Positions 30,615-38,914 of a DNA stretch of 64,000 nucleotides are shown one piece after another. Both the position numbers and the translations under genes were made by a program. Origin of the DNA: Pseudoalteromonas carrageenovora IAM 12662 (lineage in GTDB: Bacteria > Pseudomonadota > Gammaproteobacteria > Enterobacterales > Alteromonadaceae); the NCBI RefSeq assembly GCF_900239935.1, contig NZ_LT965929.1, forward strand, positions 721,001-785,000, in the 5' to 3' direction. The stretch's first letter is position 1, and every line of letters begins with the position of its first letter. The notes beneath the pieces were generated by a model that made no database searches, was not told where the DNA came from, and saw only the letters and a program-made list of their open reading frames with translations.

Positions 30615-31319
30615 TTATCCTTTAACCAAAGCTGAAATTTCTAATGATTCGTCTTTTTGTTGTATTTGCACTGCATTTCCCCAGTGTTCTCCTTGTAGGG
30701 AATCACTGATCCAGTAGTTGCCATCTATTGAAACCAATTCGGCTTCAAGCTTTTGACAGAAAATGTGTGCTTCTTTGAAACCTTTTGCGCCTGCAATGGC
30801 GCGTCCGCGTAATGTGCCATAAATATGTACATTACCGTCGGCAATAACTTCTGCACCGTGGCTTACTGCGCCAAGTACAATTAAATCTCTATCTTTTGCA
30901 TAAACTTGTTGTCCAGAGCGCACCGTGCCACTAATAATTTGTGCCGGTAAGTAAACCGTTTTTTCTACAATTGAGGTATTTGCCTCTTGTTTAACAGGTT
31001 CGCTCTTAACGTCTTGTGAATAATTTAATACAGAAAGGCCAGCGGCTTTAGCTTGCGCATGTTGCTCATCTGAGCCATTGCAAACACCTACCGCGTTAAA
31101 ACTCATACGCTCAATGAGTGATTTTAAATGCACAAAATCAAGTGAGCTGTTTTTAATTTCTATTAAATTAACAACAATAGGAGCCCCTTCAAAAAATTTA
31201 GGGGCTTGGGCTATTTTTACATACAACTGTTCTGCTAAAAGGGTTATATCAGCACTATAAAGGTGCAAAACTGATAACGTAAAAAGATTCCCTTTTAACT
31301 CAAAAATTTGGTCCGACAT
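30615..31319 (-). CDS. minC: Septum formation inhibitor MinC
   Basis: A 234-aa FtsZ assembly inhibitor. It has an N-terminal FtsZ-binding domain (about 1-105), a Gln/Ser/Thr-rich linker, and the C-terminal beta-helix domain with SGTVRSGQQVYAKDRDLIVLG and GNVHIYGTLRGRA. It is the first gene of the min operon and divergent from ycgL. Confidence 0.96.
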   Translation of the reverse strand: MSDQIFELKGNLFTLSVLHLYSADITLLAEQLYVKIAQAPKFFEGAPIVVNLIEIKNSSLDFVHLKSLIERMSFNAVGVCNGSDEQHAQAKAAGLSVLNYSQDVKSEPVKQEANTSIVEKTVYLPAQIISGTVRSGQQVYAKDRDLIVLGAVSHGAEVIADGNVHIYGTLRGRAIAGAKGFKEAHIFCQKLEAELVSIDGNYWISDSLQGEHWGNAVQIQQKDESLEISALVKG

Positions 31320-31474
31320 ACACGCTCAATTGAATTGTCTGATCAGAAATTAATTTTAGATAAACGCAGGCTGAATAAGGCCTTTATTGAAATTTCTAAT
31401 CTAATTTTTCTAACTTATTATTACTCTCATGTTATAGTGTGCGGCATTGTTAAGCAAGAATTTATAGGCTCATA

Positions 31475-31762
31475 ATGCTCACTGCGGTATATAAAAGTAA
31501 GAAAAAAGCGGATACCTTCTTATTTGTTGAAAAAAGAGATGATTTTAGTAAAGTTCCTGAACCTTTAATGGCCATGTTTGGTCAACCTCAATACGTTATG
31601 ATCATTAACTTAGCAAAACGTGAACATTTAGGTGGCGCAGATTTAGAAACAGTTAAAGCAGCTTTATCGGATCCTGATAAAGGCTTTTATTTACAAATAC
31701 CACCACCAGAAGAGAACTTGTTAAGTCAATTAAGAAAAGAAAATGGAGCTGATAGTGATTAA
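31475..31762 (+). CDS. ycgL: YcgL family protein
   Basis: A 95-aa protein of the YcgL (DUF709) family, recognised by MLTAVYKSKKK, YLFV-like TFLFVEKRDDFSKVP, and FYLQIPPPEENLL. The function is not established. Adjacency to minC matches E. coli. Its 3' end overlaps the start of the transglycosylase gene by 8 bp, so translation is probably coupled. Confidence 0.93.
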   Translation: MLTAVYKSKKKADTFLFVEKRDDFSKVPEPLMAMFGQPQYVMIINLAKREHLGGADLETVKAALSDPDKGFYLQIPPPEENLLSQLRKENGADSD

Positions 31763-32771
31763 AAAACTGACCGTTTTATTATGTGGAGTGTGCTTAAGCG
31801 GCTCTGTAATGGCTAAAACGCAAGCCGAGTTTCAAACTTACTTAGCGAATTTAAAACACGAAGCAATAGCAAAAGGTTACGATAGCAAACTAATTGATGA
31901 TGCTTTTGCAACCGCAACTTATAAAGAAAAGGTTGTTTCTGCTGATAAAAATCAGCCTGAAGTAAAAGAAACACTTGAAACGTATTTACCAAAACGTGTA
32001 CCGCAATGGAAAATTGACCGTGCACGTAAGCTCTACGCAGAAAACAAAGATGTGTTAGAGCAAGTAGCTAAAGAGTTTGGTGTTCAGGCGCGTTTTATAG
32101 TGGCACTTTGGGGCTTGGAGAGTAACTTTGGTGCTATTCAAGGTGGCCACAATGTTATTTCATCTTTAGTTACACTTGCTTTTGATGGTCGCCGAGAAGC
32201 ACTTTATAAGCGTCAGCTTTGGGCTGCGCTAGATATATTAAAGTCGGGCCATATTACGCTTGATAAGTTTAAAGGGTCTTGGGCCGGTGCTATGGGGCAA
32301 ACACAGTTTATGCCTACCTCGTTCAATGCCTATGCGGTAGATTACAATAACGATGGGCGTAAAGATATTTGGACTACCAAAGAAGATGCATTTGCCTCAA
32401 TTGCTAATTATCTAAAGCAAGAAGGGTGGAACGACTCTCTTACGTGGGGTCGCCAAGTTCAATTACCTGAAAACTTTGACAGTAAATACGTTTTAGTACG
32501 TGGTACTAAAACACGTAAACAATGGCTTGAGTACTGGAATGATTCAGAGCGCTCACTTGCAGATTGGCAAGCCCTGGGTGTGCGTAAAGCTGACGGCTCT
32601 GACTTACCTAATGTTGATGTACGCGCTGCACTGGTAATGCCAGATGACATTAATGGGCGTATGTACTTAGCGTACGACAACTATAAAGTGTTCATGCATT
32701 GGAATCGCTCATATTACTTTGCCACAAGTGTTGGTTACTTATCAGATAGAATTGGCTATCCTAAGATTTAA
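31755..32771 (+). CDS. Lytic murein transglycosylase, MltB/GH103 type
   Basis: A periplasmic peptidoglycan lytic transglycosylase of 338 aa. It has a signal peptide MIKKLTVLLCGVCLSGSVMA with no lipobox, so it is the soluble (COG2951) rather than the lipoprotein form. The catalytic glutamate is in ALWGLESNFG, followed by SLVTLAFDGRR, GSWAGAMGQTQFMP and DYNNDGRKDIW. GTG 31755 is preferred over ATG 31743 because TGGAG lies 6 nt upstream and the signal peptide then begins normally. Confidence 0.92.
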   Translation: MIKKLTVLLCGVCLSGSVMAKTQAEFQTYLANLKHEAIAKGYDSKLIDDAFATATYKEKVVSADKNQPEVKETLETYLPKRVPQWKIDRARKLYAENKDVLEQVAKEFGVQARFIVALWGLESNFGAIQGGHNVISSLVTLAFDGRREALYKRQLWAALDILKSGHITLDKFKGSWAGAMGQTQFMPTSFNAYAVDYNNDGRKDIWTTKEDAFASIANYLKQEGWNDSLTWGRQVQLPENFDSKYVLVRGTKTRKQWLEYWNDSERSLADWQALGVRKADGSDLPNVDVRAALVMPDDINGRMYLAYDNYKVFMHWNRSYYFATSVGYLSDRIGYPKI

Positions 32772-32791
32772 AAATGTTCATTTAACAATTT

Positions 32792-32826
32792 AAAAGCCGC
32801 ACCCTTTAAGAATATGCGGCTTTTTT
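32792..32826. terminator. Bidirectional terminator
   Basis: AAAAGCCGCA / TGCGGCTTTT arms with a 13-nt loop and following T-run, between the convergent transglycosylase and GbsR-like genes. Confidence 0.8.
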
Positions 32827-32834
32827 AATGTGTA

Positions 32835-33386
32835 TTATTCTTTATCTTTTTTAAATATTTTGTCTTTTAAATCGATAACTTTACCGATACCAGAGCCTAG
32901 CTTCATTAGCTTATTTAGTTGCTCTGGTGTTAAGCGCTGAAGCTCTGAAGACCATTTTGTTACCGCTTCAAGTAGATTATGAATTTCCCCCATTTGTTTC
33001 TGGGCATAAAGCTCATCTTCGTTCACAGCTTCATCTAAAAGGTTATCACGCAGCAAACTTAAGGTAGGGTCAATCTCACGTTTTTTACGTTCTTCAAAAA
33101 CACGATTGGCCATATCCCAAATATCACCAGCGGGGGCATAATATTCTTTTCTGTCGCCAGGAATATGTTGAACGCGAATTAACTGCCACGATTGTAGTTC
33201 TTTAATGCCCATGCTTACATTACCGCGAGAAATACTAAGCGCATCGGCTATTTCATTAGCTGTCATTGGGCTTTTAGTGATAATTAATAAACCACACATT
33301 TGCCCGATTGTTCTATTGAACCCCCAGCGGCTGCCCATTTCACCACAATGCATAACAAAGGCTAAATTTTTTTCGGATAAACTCAT
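32835..33386 (-). CDS. GbsR/MarR-type transcriptional regulator
   Basis: A 183-aa winged-helix repressor of the GbsR family. It shows FVMHCGEMGSRWGFNRTIGQ at the N-terminus and the DNA-binding region MTANEIADALSISRGNVSMGIKEL, followed by the wing IPGDRKEYY and a helical C-terminus. Family members control osmolyte or alcohol-related genes. It is divergent from an alcohol dehydrogenase 200 bp away, so that gene is a natural target candidate. An ACTTTC/GAAAGT inverted repeat lies just upstream. Confidence 0.85.
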   Translation of the reverse strand: MSLSEKNLAFVMHCGEMGSRWGFNRTIGQMCGLLIITKSPMTANEIADALSISRGNVSMGIKELQSWQLIRVQHIPGDRKEYYAPAGDIWDMANRVFEERKKREIDPTLSLLRDNLLDEAVNEDELYAQKQMGEIHNLLEAVTKWSSELQRLTPEQLNKLMKLGSGIGKVIDLKDKIFKKDKE

Positions 33387-33395
33387 AGCTTTTTA

Positions 33396-33417
33396 ACTTT
33401 CAGTAATTTCAGAAAGT
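33396..33417. promoter_or_regulatory. Possible operator of the GbsR-like regulator
   Basis: Inverted repeat ACTTTC (33396-33401) / GAAAGT (33412-33417), 10 bp apart, directly upstream of the regulator start in the divergent promoter region. Confidence 0.35.
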
Positions 33418-33589
33418 AATGCTAGCATGCTGATTTTGGATAGCAAGATTTTAGCTACTTTATAAATCGATTTTAACGACTAAAGTATGATTTAGATTAA
33501 TATTTACACATCTATATTGGGATATGTTGTACACACAACAGTAGGCAAATAAATCCTTTTTTTATTTTTTCAATTACGATGGAATGACT

Positions 33590-34600
33590 ATGAAAGCTGC
33601 AATAAATACTCAGTATAAAGGTAAATTACAAATAACAGACCTTCCTAAACCACAGGTGGGTATTAATGATGTGTTAGTTAAAATAGCGGCTTGTGGTGTT
33701 TGCCACACCGATTTACACGCATGTCATGGCGACTGGCCTGTAAAACCCAAAATGCCATTAGTACCCGGACACGAAGGTGTGGGTATTATTGAAGAAGTCG
33801 GCAGTAACATAAAGCATTTATCAGTTGGTGATAGAGTAGGTGTACCATGGCTTTATAGTGCCTGCGGACATTGTGAATTTTGTTTAGAAGGTAAAGAAAC
33901 CCTGTGTTTATCTCAACATAATACCGGCTACTCAATTGATGGTGGTTATGCAGAATATTGCTTAGCTCATGGCGATTACGTTATAAAAATTCCTGATGGT
34001 TTAGGTTTCGCTGAGGCTGCACCATTATTTTGTGCAGGTGTTACTACCTATAAAGCATTAAAAGTTTCCGGCGCTAAACCGGGTAATTGGGTCGCTATTG
34101 TGGGTGTAGGTGGGCTTGGTCATTTAGCCGTGCAATACGCAAAAGCTATGGGGTTTAATGTTATAGCTGTTGATACGGGGGAGTCTAAATTAGCTCTAGC
34201 AAAAGAGTTAGGGGCGGATATAACACTTGATTTTAAAAATGTTGTACCAAGTGAAGCAATATTTGAGCAAGTAGGTGGTGCACATGCGGTTGTGTGTACA
34301 GCTGTATCAAAACCAGGTTTTGAACAAGCTTATAAAAGTGTACGCCGTGGTGGTAAGTGTGTATTAGTCGGTTTACCTCCAGAGGACATGCCGCTTCCTA
34401 TTTTTGATACCGTACTTAATGGCGTATCGGTAGTTGGTTCTATTGTTGGTACACGTAAAGATTTACAAGAATGTTTAGAGTTTGCAGCTCAAGGTAAAGT
34501 AAAAGCCATTATTGAAGAAAAACGCTTAGAGGATATTAACGAAATTTTTGATGATATGCTCAAAGGCGAAATTAATGGTCGAATAGTGGTTACTATTTAA
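33590..34600 (+). CDS. adhP: Zinc-dependent alcohol dehydrogenase (AdhP type)
   Basis: A 336-aa medium-chain dehydrogenase. The catalytic zinc site is C38 in CGVCHTDLH and the His of PGHEGVG. The structural zinc cysteines are in [17 protein letters not shown], and the NAD-binding loop is [17 protein letters not shown]. It interconverts primary alcohols and aldehydes with NAD. ATG 33590 begins the canonical MKAAI start; an in-frame ATG 6 bp upstream is equally possible. It is divergent from a GbsR-like regulator that probably controls it. Confidence 0.92.
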   Translation: MKAAINTQYKGKLQITDLPKPQVGINDVLVKIAACGVCHTDLHACHGDWPVKPKMPLVPGHEGVGIIEEVGSNIKHLSVGDRVGVPWLYSACGHCEFCLEGKETLCLSQHNTGYSIDGGYAEYCLAHGDYVIKIPDGLGFAEAAPLFCAGVTTYKALKVSGAKPGNWVAIVGVGGLGHLAVQYAKAMGFNVIAVDTGESKLALAKELGADITLDFKNVVPSEAIFEQVGGAHAVVCTAVSKPGFEQAYKSVRRGGKCVLVGLPPEDMPLPIFDTVLNGVSVVGSIVGTRKDLQECLEFAAQGKVKAIIEEKRLEDINEIFDDMLKGEINGRIVVTI

Positions 34601-34625
34601 CCTGAATTAAGCCTTTATAAAACAC

Positions 34626-34668
34626 AAAAAAAGCACGGATTCTAAATTAGAGTACCGTGCTTTTTAAA
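34626..34668. terminator. Bidirectional terminator
   Basis: AAAAAGCACGG / CCGTGCTTTTT perfect 11-bp arms, with an inner TCTAA / TTAGA pairing, between the convergent adhP and receptor genes. Confidence 0.85.
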
Positions 34669-34679
34669 TACTAAACTAA

Positions 34680-37094
34680 TTACAGTGTGTAATTAAAGCT
34701 TAATTTAGCGTTACGTTCTTCACCTGGCATACCGCCTAAAAACATGGCTTTTGAGTAATACTTTTTGTTAAACAGATTGTTTAAGTTTAGCTGCATATGC
34801 CATTTATCTGTAGTGTACGAAACCGCTGCATCATAAACTGTGTAGCTAGGTACGTATCCATCAGGAATACTAAATGAGCTTGAATTAGTACTTCTGTTAT
34901 CAACAAACGTAATACCACCGCTGATATTAACAGCCTGTGGTAAATTAAACATTTCTGCGTAATAAGTAACCCAGGTACTTGCAGTTACATAAGGTACACC
35001 TTTTTGGCGAGTATCGTAGCTACTGCTTGTTGGGTTAGATTTATCGCGTGCGTCTTGATAAACCCCATTTATATTAATTTTCCACTGCTCATTTAAGTGC
35101 GCATTTAAGTCAAGCTCAACACCCTTAGTTTGTTCTTCACCATCGTAATAGCTTTCAACTACATCTGAGTTTGATACACCAGCCTCATATAGAGGGTTGG
35201 CGTACTCTAAATTAGTACGTGCACTTTCAAATATAACAAGTGATGCTAAAAGCTGATCATCAAACGCTTTAAACCTAAAGCCTAAATCGTTGCTGATTGA
35301 CTCAGAGTCTTCTCTGTCTGCTTCATTTCCAGCGACTGAACCTAATACACTGTATGCAGTACGTCCTTTCGCGTGGTTTATAAACACAGAAAAATCTTCA
35401 GTTGGTTGGTAAGTCGCGCCTAAGTTATACGTTAAACCACTGTCAGAAGTATTAGCTTCAGGCGTTGGCTCAGCACGACTTGAACTATAACGCTCATCAA
35501 CACCAAAGTGCTCGTAAGATTGCTTAATACGGTTGTAAGCAACGCCTACACGTGTCGTTACTTCATCTGTAATGTAACCTACATGCTGAATACCTAAGCC
35601 CCATGCTTGTACTTTCTTATTATAGTCACTGGTTTTAAGTGGATCATAATCGTCAAAGTTACCTGTTGGCCAATTTGGAGCGCTCATATCATAAATATAT
35701 GGCAAGCTACCTTGGTACAATAAGTTACCTTCACTGTCGTAGATTTCTTTGTCTGCATCGTATATTGAGTACTGTTTAAAGCGTATATCTCTGTCTTCAT
35801 AGTTAGCATTAACTAAAAGTTCATTATCTACATCACCAAGCATAAAGTCATAGCGCAGGTCTAAAAAGTATTGCCACGATTTTTCGTCGGCTTCTACTTG
35901 GCGATATTCTTGTCTTCGAGCGGCAAAGGGGTAAAGTACACCATCTTCAACAAGTGGTGCGCGAGGGTCATTGTTAATAATCCCATCACGTGTTGAATAA
36001 ACGTAGTTAAACGCTCCTGTTTGGCGTGCAAAGCTTGATGTGTAGTTACGGTATTGCAGTTGTTGATTTAAAAATAAATCATCTGTAATAAAGTAATTGT
36101 GCGTTAGTTTAAAGCGTAATTCTTCACCTTCATTATCATCTGCCATTGGTGAAATAATACCATTGGTTCCGAAGTCGTAAGGGGTTAAACCATCAGTCGA
36201 TGACAATGAATCAGCTAGCTGTTGTTGCTGATCTGACGTTAATTGTACGCCGCTGCCTGTAGGATCATTGACTAAATCAGCGCCTGTTACTTCGCCAGCG
36301 CTTAGGCCATTTGCAGTTTCTGCACTATAAATACGAATAGGGTGACCAATTGAGTCAACTGCAATTGAGTCCTTAATATAAGCACCAGAGAACATAATGT
36401 CTTGTTTATCACTTAATACATATTTAAGGGATGCGTAAAGCTCATCTCTGTCTTCTTTTAGATCACGGTACCCATCGCTAGAGGCTGTTTTTGCCATGAC
36501 ACGATAGGCTAAATTATCAGTGATTGCGTTGGTGCTATCAAATGCTAGTGAATAGCTATCCCATTGCCCTAGCTCAGCAGATATTTTATGTTTTTCTTCA
36601 AACTCTGGCTTTTTTTCAATTAAGTTAATTACACCACCAGCACTACCAATACCGTATAAACCTGTTGCTGGGCCTTTTAATACCTCAACCGACTCTACAT
36701 TTGTTAAAGAACGTGTAGGATTAAATGTATTGCCAAGGCCTGCACCGCCATACATACCATCATAAGTATAGTTAGCGTCTAAGCCACGAATAACAAGATT
36801 GTCACCAATGCCATAGTTATTACCAGCTTGCGTTAAACCACTTACGTTACGCGTTAACTCTTGTAAGCTATCTACACCTTGTGACTCTATTAGTTCACGG
36901 TCAATAACAACAACAGGAGCAGGCGTTTCCATTAGTGACATATCAGATTTAGTCGCAAGACCTGAGCTCATTACTACTTGGTTTTGTTTTTGATAAACGC
37001 TAATACGTTCAATATTTTCTTCAGCTGATTGAGCAACTGCAATATGTGTATTTAAACATGCTAGGGTAACTAATGAGTATTTAAATTTTTTCAT
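34680..37094 (-). CDS. TonB-dependent siderophore receptor
   Basis: An 804-aa outer-membrane receptor. It has a signal peptide from MKKFKYSLVTLACL to about VAQ. The plug domain has PVVVIDRELIESQGV, NLVIRGLDANYTYDGMYGG and VESVEVLKGPATGLYGIGSAGGV. A beta-barrel follows and ends NAKLSFNYTL with an aromatic tail. It is of the ferrichrome/ferrioxamine-type receptor class. The open frame extends to 37172, but ATG 37094 begins the signal peptide, and the Fur-like box at 37133-37147 would lie inside the longer version. It probably imports a ferric siderophore using one of the TonB systems. Confidence 0.92.
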   Translation of the reverse strand: MKKFKYSLVTLACLNTHIAVAQSAEENIERISVYQKQNQVVMSSGLATKSDMSLMETPAPVVVIDRELIESQGVDSLQELTRNVSGLTQAGNNYGIGDNLVIRGLDANYTYDGMYGGAGLGNTFNPTRSLTNVESVEVLKGPATGLYGIGSAGGVINLIEKKPEFEEKHKISAELGQWDSYSLAFDSTNAITDNLAYRVMAKTASSDGYRDLKEDRDELYASLKYVLSDKQDIMFSGAYIKDSIAVDSIGHPIRIYSAETANGLSAGEVTGADLVNDPTGSGVQLTSDQQQQLADSLSSTDGLTPYDFGTNGIISPMADDNEGEELRFKLTHNYFITDDLFLNQQLQYRNYTSSFARQTGAFNYVYSTRDGIINNDPRAPLVEDGVLYPFAARRQEYRQVEADEKSWQYFLDLRYDFMLGDVDNELLVNANYEDRDIRFKQYSIYDADKEIYDSEGNLLYQGSLPYIYDMSAPNWPTGNFDDYDPLKTSDYNKKVQAWGLGIQHVGYITDEVTTRVGVAYNRIKQSYEHFGVDERYSSSRAEPTPEANTSDSGLTYNLGATYQPTEDFSVFINHAKGRTAYSVLGSVAGNEADREDSESISNDLGFRFKAFDDQLLASLVIFESARTNLEYANPLYEAGVSNSDVVESYYDGEEQTKGVELDLNAHLNEQWKININGVYQDARDKSNPTSSSYDTRQKGVPYVTASTWVTYYAEMFNLPQAVNISGGITFVDNRSTNSSSFSIPDGYVPSYTVYDAAVSYTTDKWHMQLNLNNLFNKKYYSKAMFLGGMPGEERNAKLSFNYTL

Positions 37095-37132
37095 GGGGTG
37101 ATAAGTATTCGCATTTAATAACTTTGCGCGAA

Positions 37133-37147
37133 TGATAATGGTTATTG
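37133..37147 (-). promoter_or_regulatory. Fur box upstream of the siderophore receptor
   Basis: TGATAATGGTTATTG on the plus strand matches the 7-1-7 Fur consensus TGATAATnATTATCA, perfect in the first half and 4 of 7 in the second. It lies 39 bp upstream of the receptor start. Confidence 0.7.
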
Positions 37148-37483
37148 TTTTTAAAGTGAATAAAAAGTTCAATTAAATTTATTAAATAGCGTTTTTTGAT
37201 TTAAAAACATACAATTGATGGTGTTTTTAGGTTGTTAATGCAATGTTATTTACGTTTTATTAACTAGTAGGAAGGTTATGAAATTAGCAATAACGAAATA
37301 AATAATTTAACTTCAATAAAATCTATATAGTATTTAAAGGCTTGTTATTAAAAACTAAATATCAGCTTAAGGTGTAAAGTAACGTGTAAGTAATTAGCTT
37401 AACTTTTTTTGAGGTTTAAGGTGTATTGCCTCAAACCTCTGAGTTCAGGTAAATATTACTATCTAAAAATTATAGAATTAAAG
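37148..37483. other. Intergenic region between the amidohydrolase and the siderophore receptor
   Basis: 336 bp, very AT-rich. It carries the siderophore receptor's upstream region and one imperfect hairpin (37411-37439, GAGGTTTAAGG / CCTCAAACCTC). That hairpin is not followed by a U-run on the strand of the amidohydrolase, so I do not call it a terminator. No gene seen. Confidence 0.4.
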
Positions 37484-38761
37484 CTACAAATCATTTTTAT
37501 ACACTTGACCTGCTTTCATAACAAAAGGGATATGTTCTAGTTCAGTAATATTTTCAAGTGGGTTGCCTTTTAGCGCAATTATATCTGCAGCAAACCCTGC
37601 TTTTAGCTGACCAAGCTTATTGTTCATTTTTAATAGTTTTGCGCTATTAATTGTTGCAGCTTGAATTGCTTGTAGTTCAGTCATTCCAAATTCAACCATA
37701 CGGGAAAACTGTTTTGCGTTATCTCCGTGAGGATAAATAGCGGCGTCTGTACCAAATACCATATTAACCCCAGCCTTTACCGCTCTATTAAAACTATCTC
37801 TTTGTTTTTTAGATACTTGACGCTCTTTATTGAGGTTCTCTTCATCAACACCATTTTGTTCACCAAAAGTCAGTGTGTACTCAGTATTATAAATATCCAT
37901 TGAAAGCCATGTACCATGCTCTTTTGCCAGAGCTATCGCTTCATCATCTAAAAAGCTGGCATGTTCAATGCTGTCGACACCTGCTTTAATGGCTGTTTTA
38001 ATACCGCTTGTTCCATGAGCGTGAGCAGCTACGGGTAAATCGCGCATATGCGCTTCATCAACAATTGCTTTCATCTCTTCATAAGAATATTGCTGCGCAC
38101 CTACTTTAGTGCCTTTAGAAAAAACACCGCCAGTGGCACAAAATTTAATAGCATTCGCACCATATTTTATGTTTTCACGTACTTTTACGCGAGCAGCCCA
38201 CGGGCCATCAGCAACACCTGTTGAAGTGTACTTTAGCTCAGGAGGCAAACGGTTGTTATCACAATGCCCGCCAGTAATACCAAGCGAAGGGCCTGCTGCC
38301 CAAATACGTGGGCCTACAATATCACCGGCATTAATACCGTCTCTAACCGCTATAACACTGTAGCCTTCGGCGCCTACATTTCTAACTGTGGTAAAACCTG
38401 CTTCTAGTGTTTTTTTAGCAAAGTGAGACGCTTTTATCGCCATACGCGGAACTGATTGCCCTAAGCGCTCACTACGCGGCACGGTAGGATCGCTTGTTAA
38501 GTGAACATGCATATCCATAAGGCCAGGCATCAATGTTAGCTCAAGTAATTGGATGTGCTTATCACCTTTTGATAATACAGGCTTTTTGTTTTGCTCAACG
38601 CTGGTAATAATACCGTTATCTATAGTAATTAAAGGTGATTGAACGAGTTTACCGGTTTGCACGTCAACCATGGCTTTTGCTGATAAGTAAGTTGTGGCAT
38701 GAGCACTAAGACTTGTAAAAGTTAACAAAGCAATAGAGGCACTTAGTAATTGTTTTTTCAT
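37484..38761 (-). CDS. Secreted amidohydrolase (Xaa-Pro dipeptidase / imidazolonepropionase-like)
   Basis: A 425-aa metal-dependent hydrolase with a signal peptide (MKKQLLSASIALLTFTSLSAHA). The amidohydrolase-superfamily motifs are in order: MDMHVH, the likely carboxylated lysine in NAIKFCATGG, PVAAHAHG, DSIEHASF and FGTDAAIYPHG. This pattern matches the subgroup containing zinc prolidases that cleave dipeptides with a C-terminal proline. Periplasmic location fits peptide scavenging. It is monocistronic and divergent from the DUF885 gene. Confidence 0.85.
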   Translation of the reverse strand: MKKQLLSASIALLTFTSLSAHATTYLSAKAMVDVQTGKLVQSPLITIDNGIITSVEQNKKPVLSKGDKHIQLLELTLMPGLMDMHVHLTSDPTVPRSERLGQSVPRMAIKASHFAKKTLEAGFTTVRNVGAEGYSVIAVRDGINAGDIVGPRIWAAGPSLGITGGHCDNNRLPPELKYTSTGVADGPWAARVKVRENIKYGANAIKFCATGGVFSKGTKVGAQQYSYEEMKAIVDEAHMRDLPVAAHAHGTSGIKTAIKAGVDSIEHASFLDDEAIALAKEHGTWLSMDIYNTEYTLTFGEQNGVDEENLNKERQVSKKQRDSFNRAVKAGVNMVFGTDAAIYPHGDNAKQFSRMVEFGMTELQAIQAATINSAKLLKMNNKLGQLKAGFAADIIALKGNPLENITELEHIPFVMKAGQVYKNDL

Positions 38762-38914
38762 TATTGTTCTTCTGTAGTGGCGGTTTAATTAATTGAAATG
38801 TAACAACCTAATACAAAAGTGTAAATACAATTGCTTAAATGCAATCTATCGTAATTCCTTTATTTAATAGTGCTAAGTGCTCATAATTAAAAAACGATAC
38901 TAAAAAGGATTACC

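Noticed and set aside
37411..37439. Hairpin GAGGTTTAAGG / CCTCAAACCTC downstream of the amidohydrolase as a terminator
   Set aside because: On the strand of that gene the stem is followed by a run of A, not U, and one stem position is mismatched.
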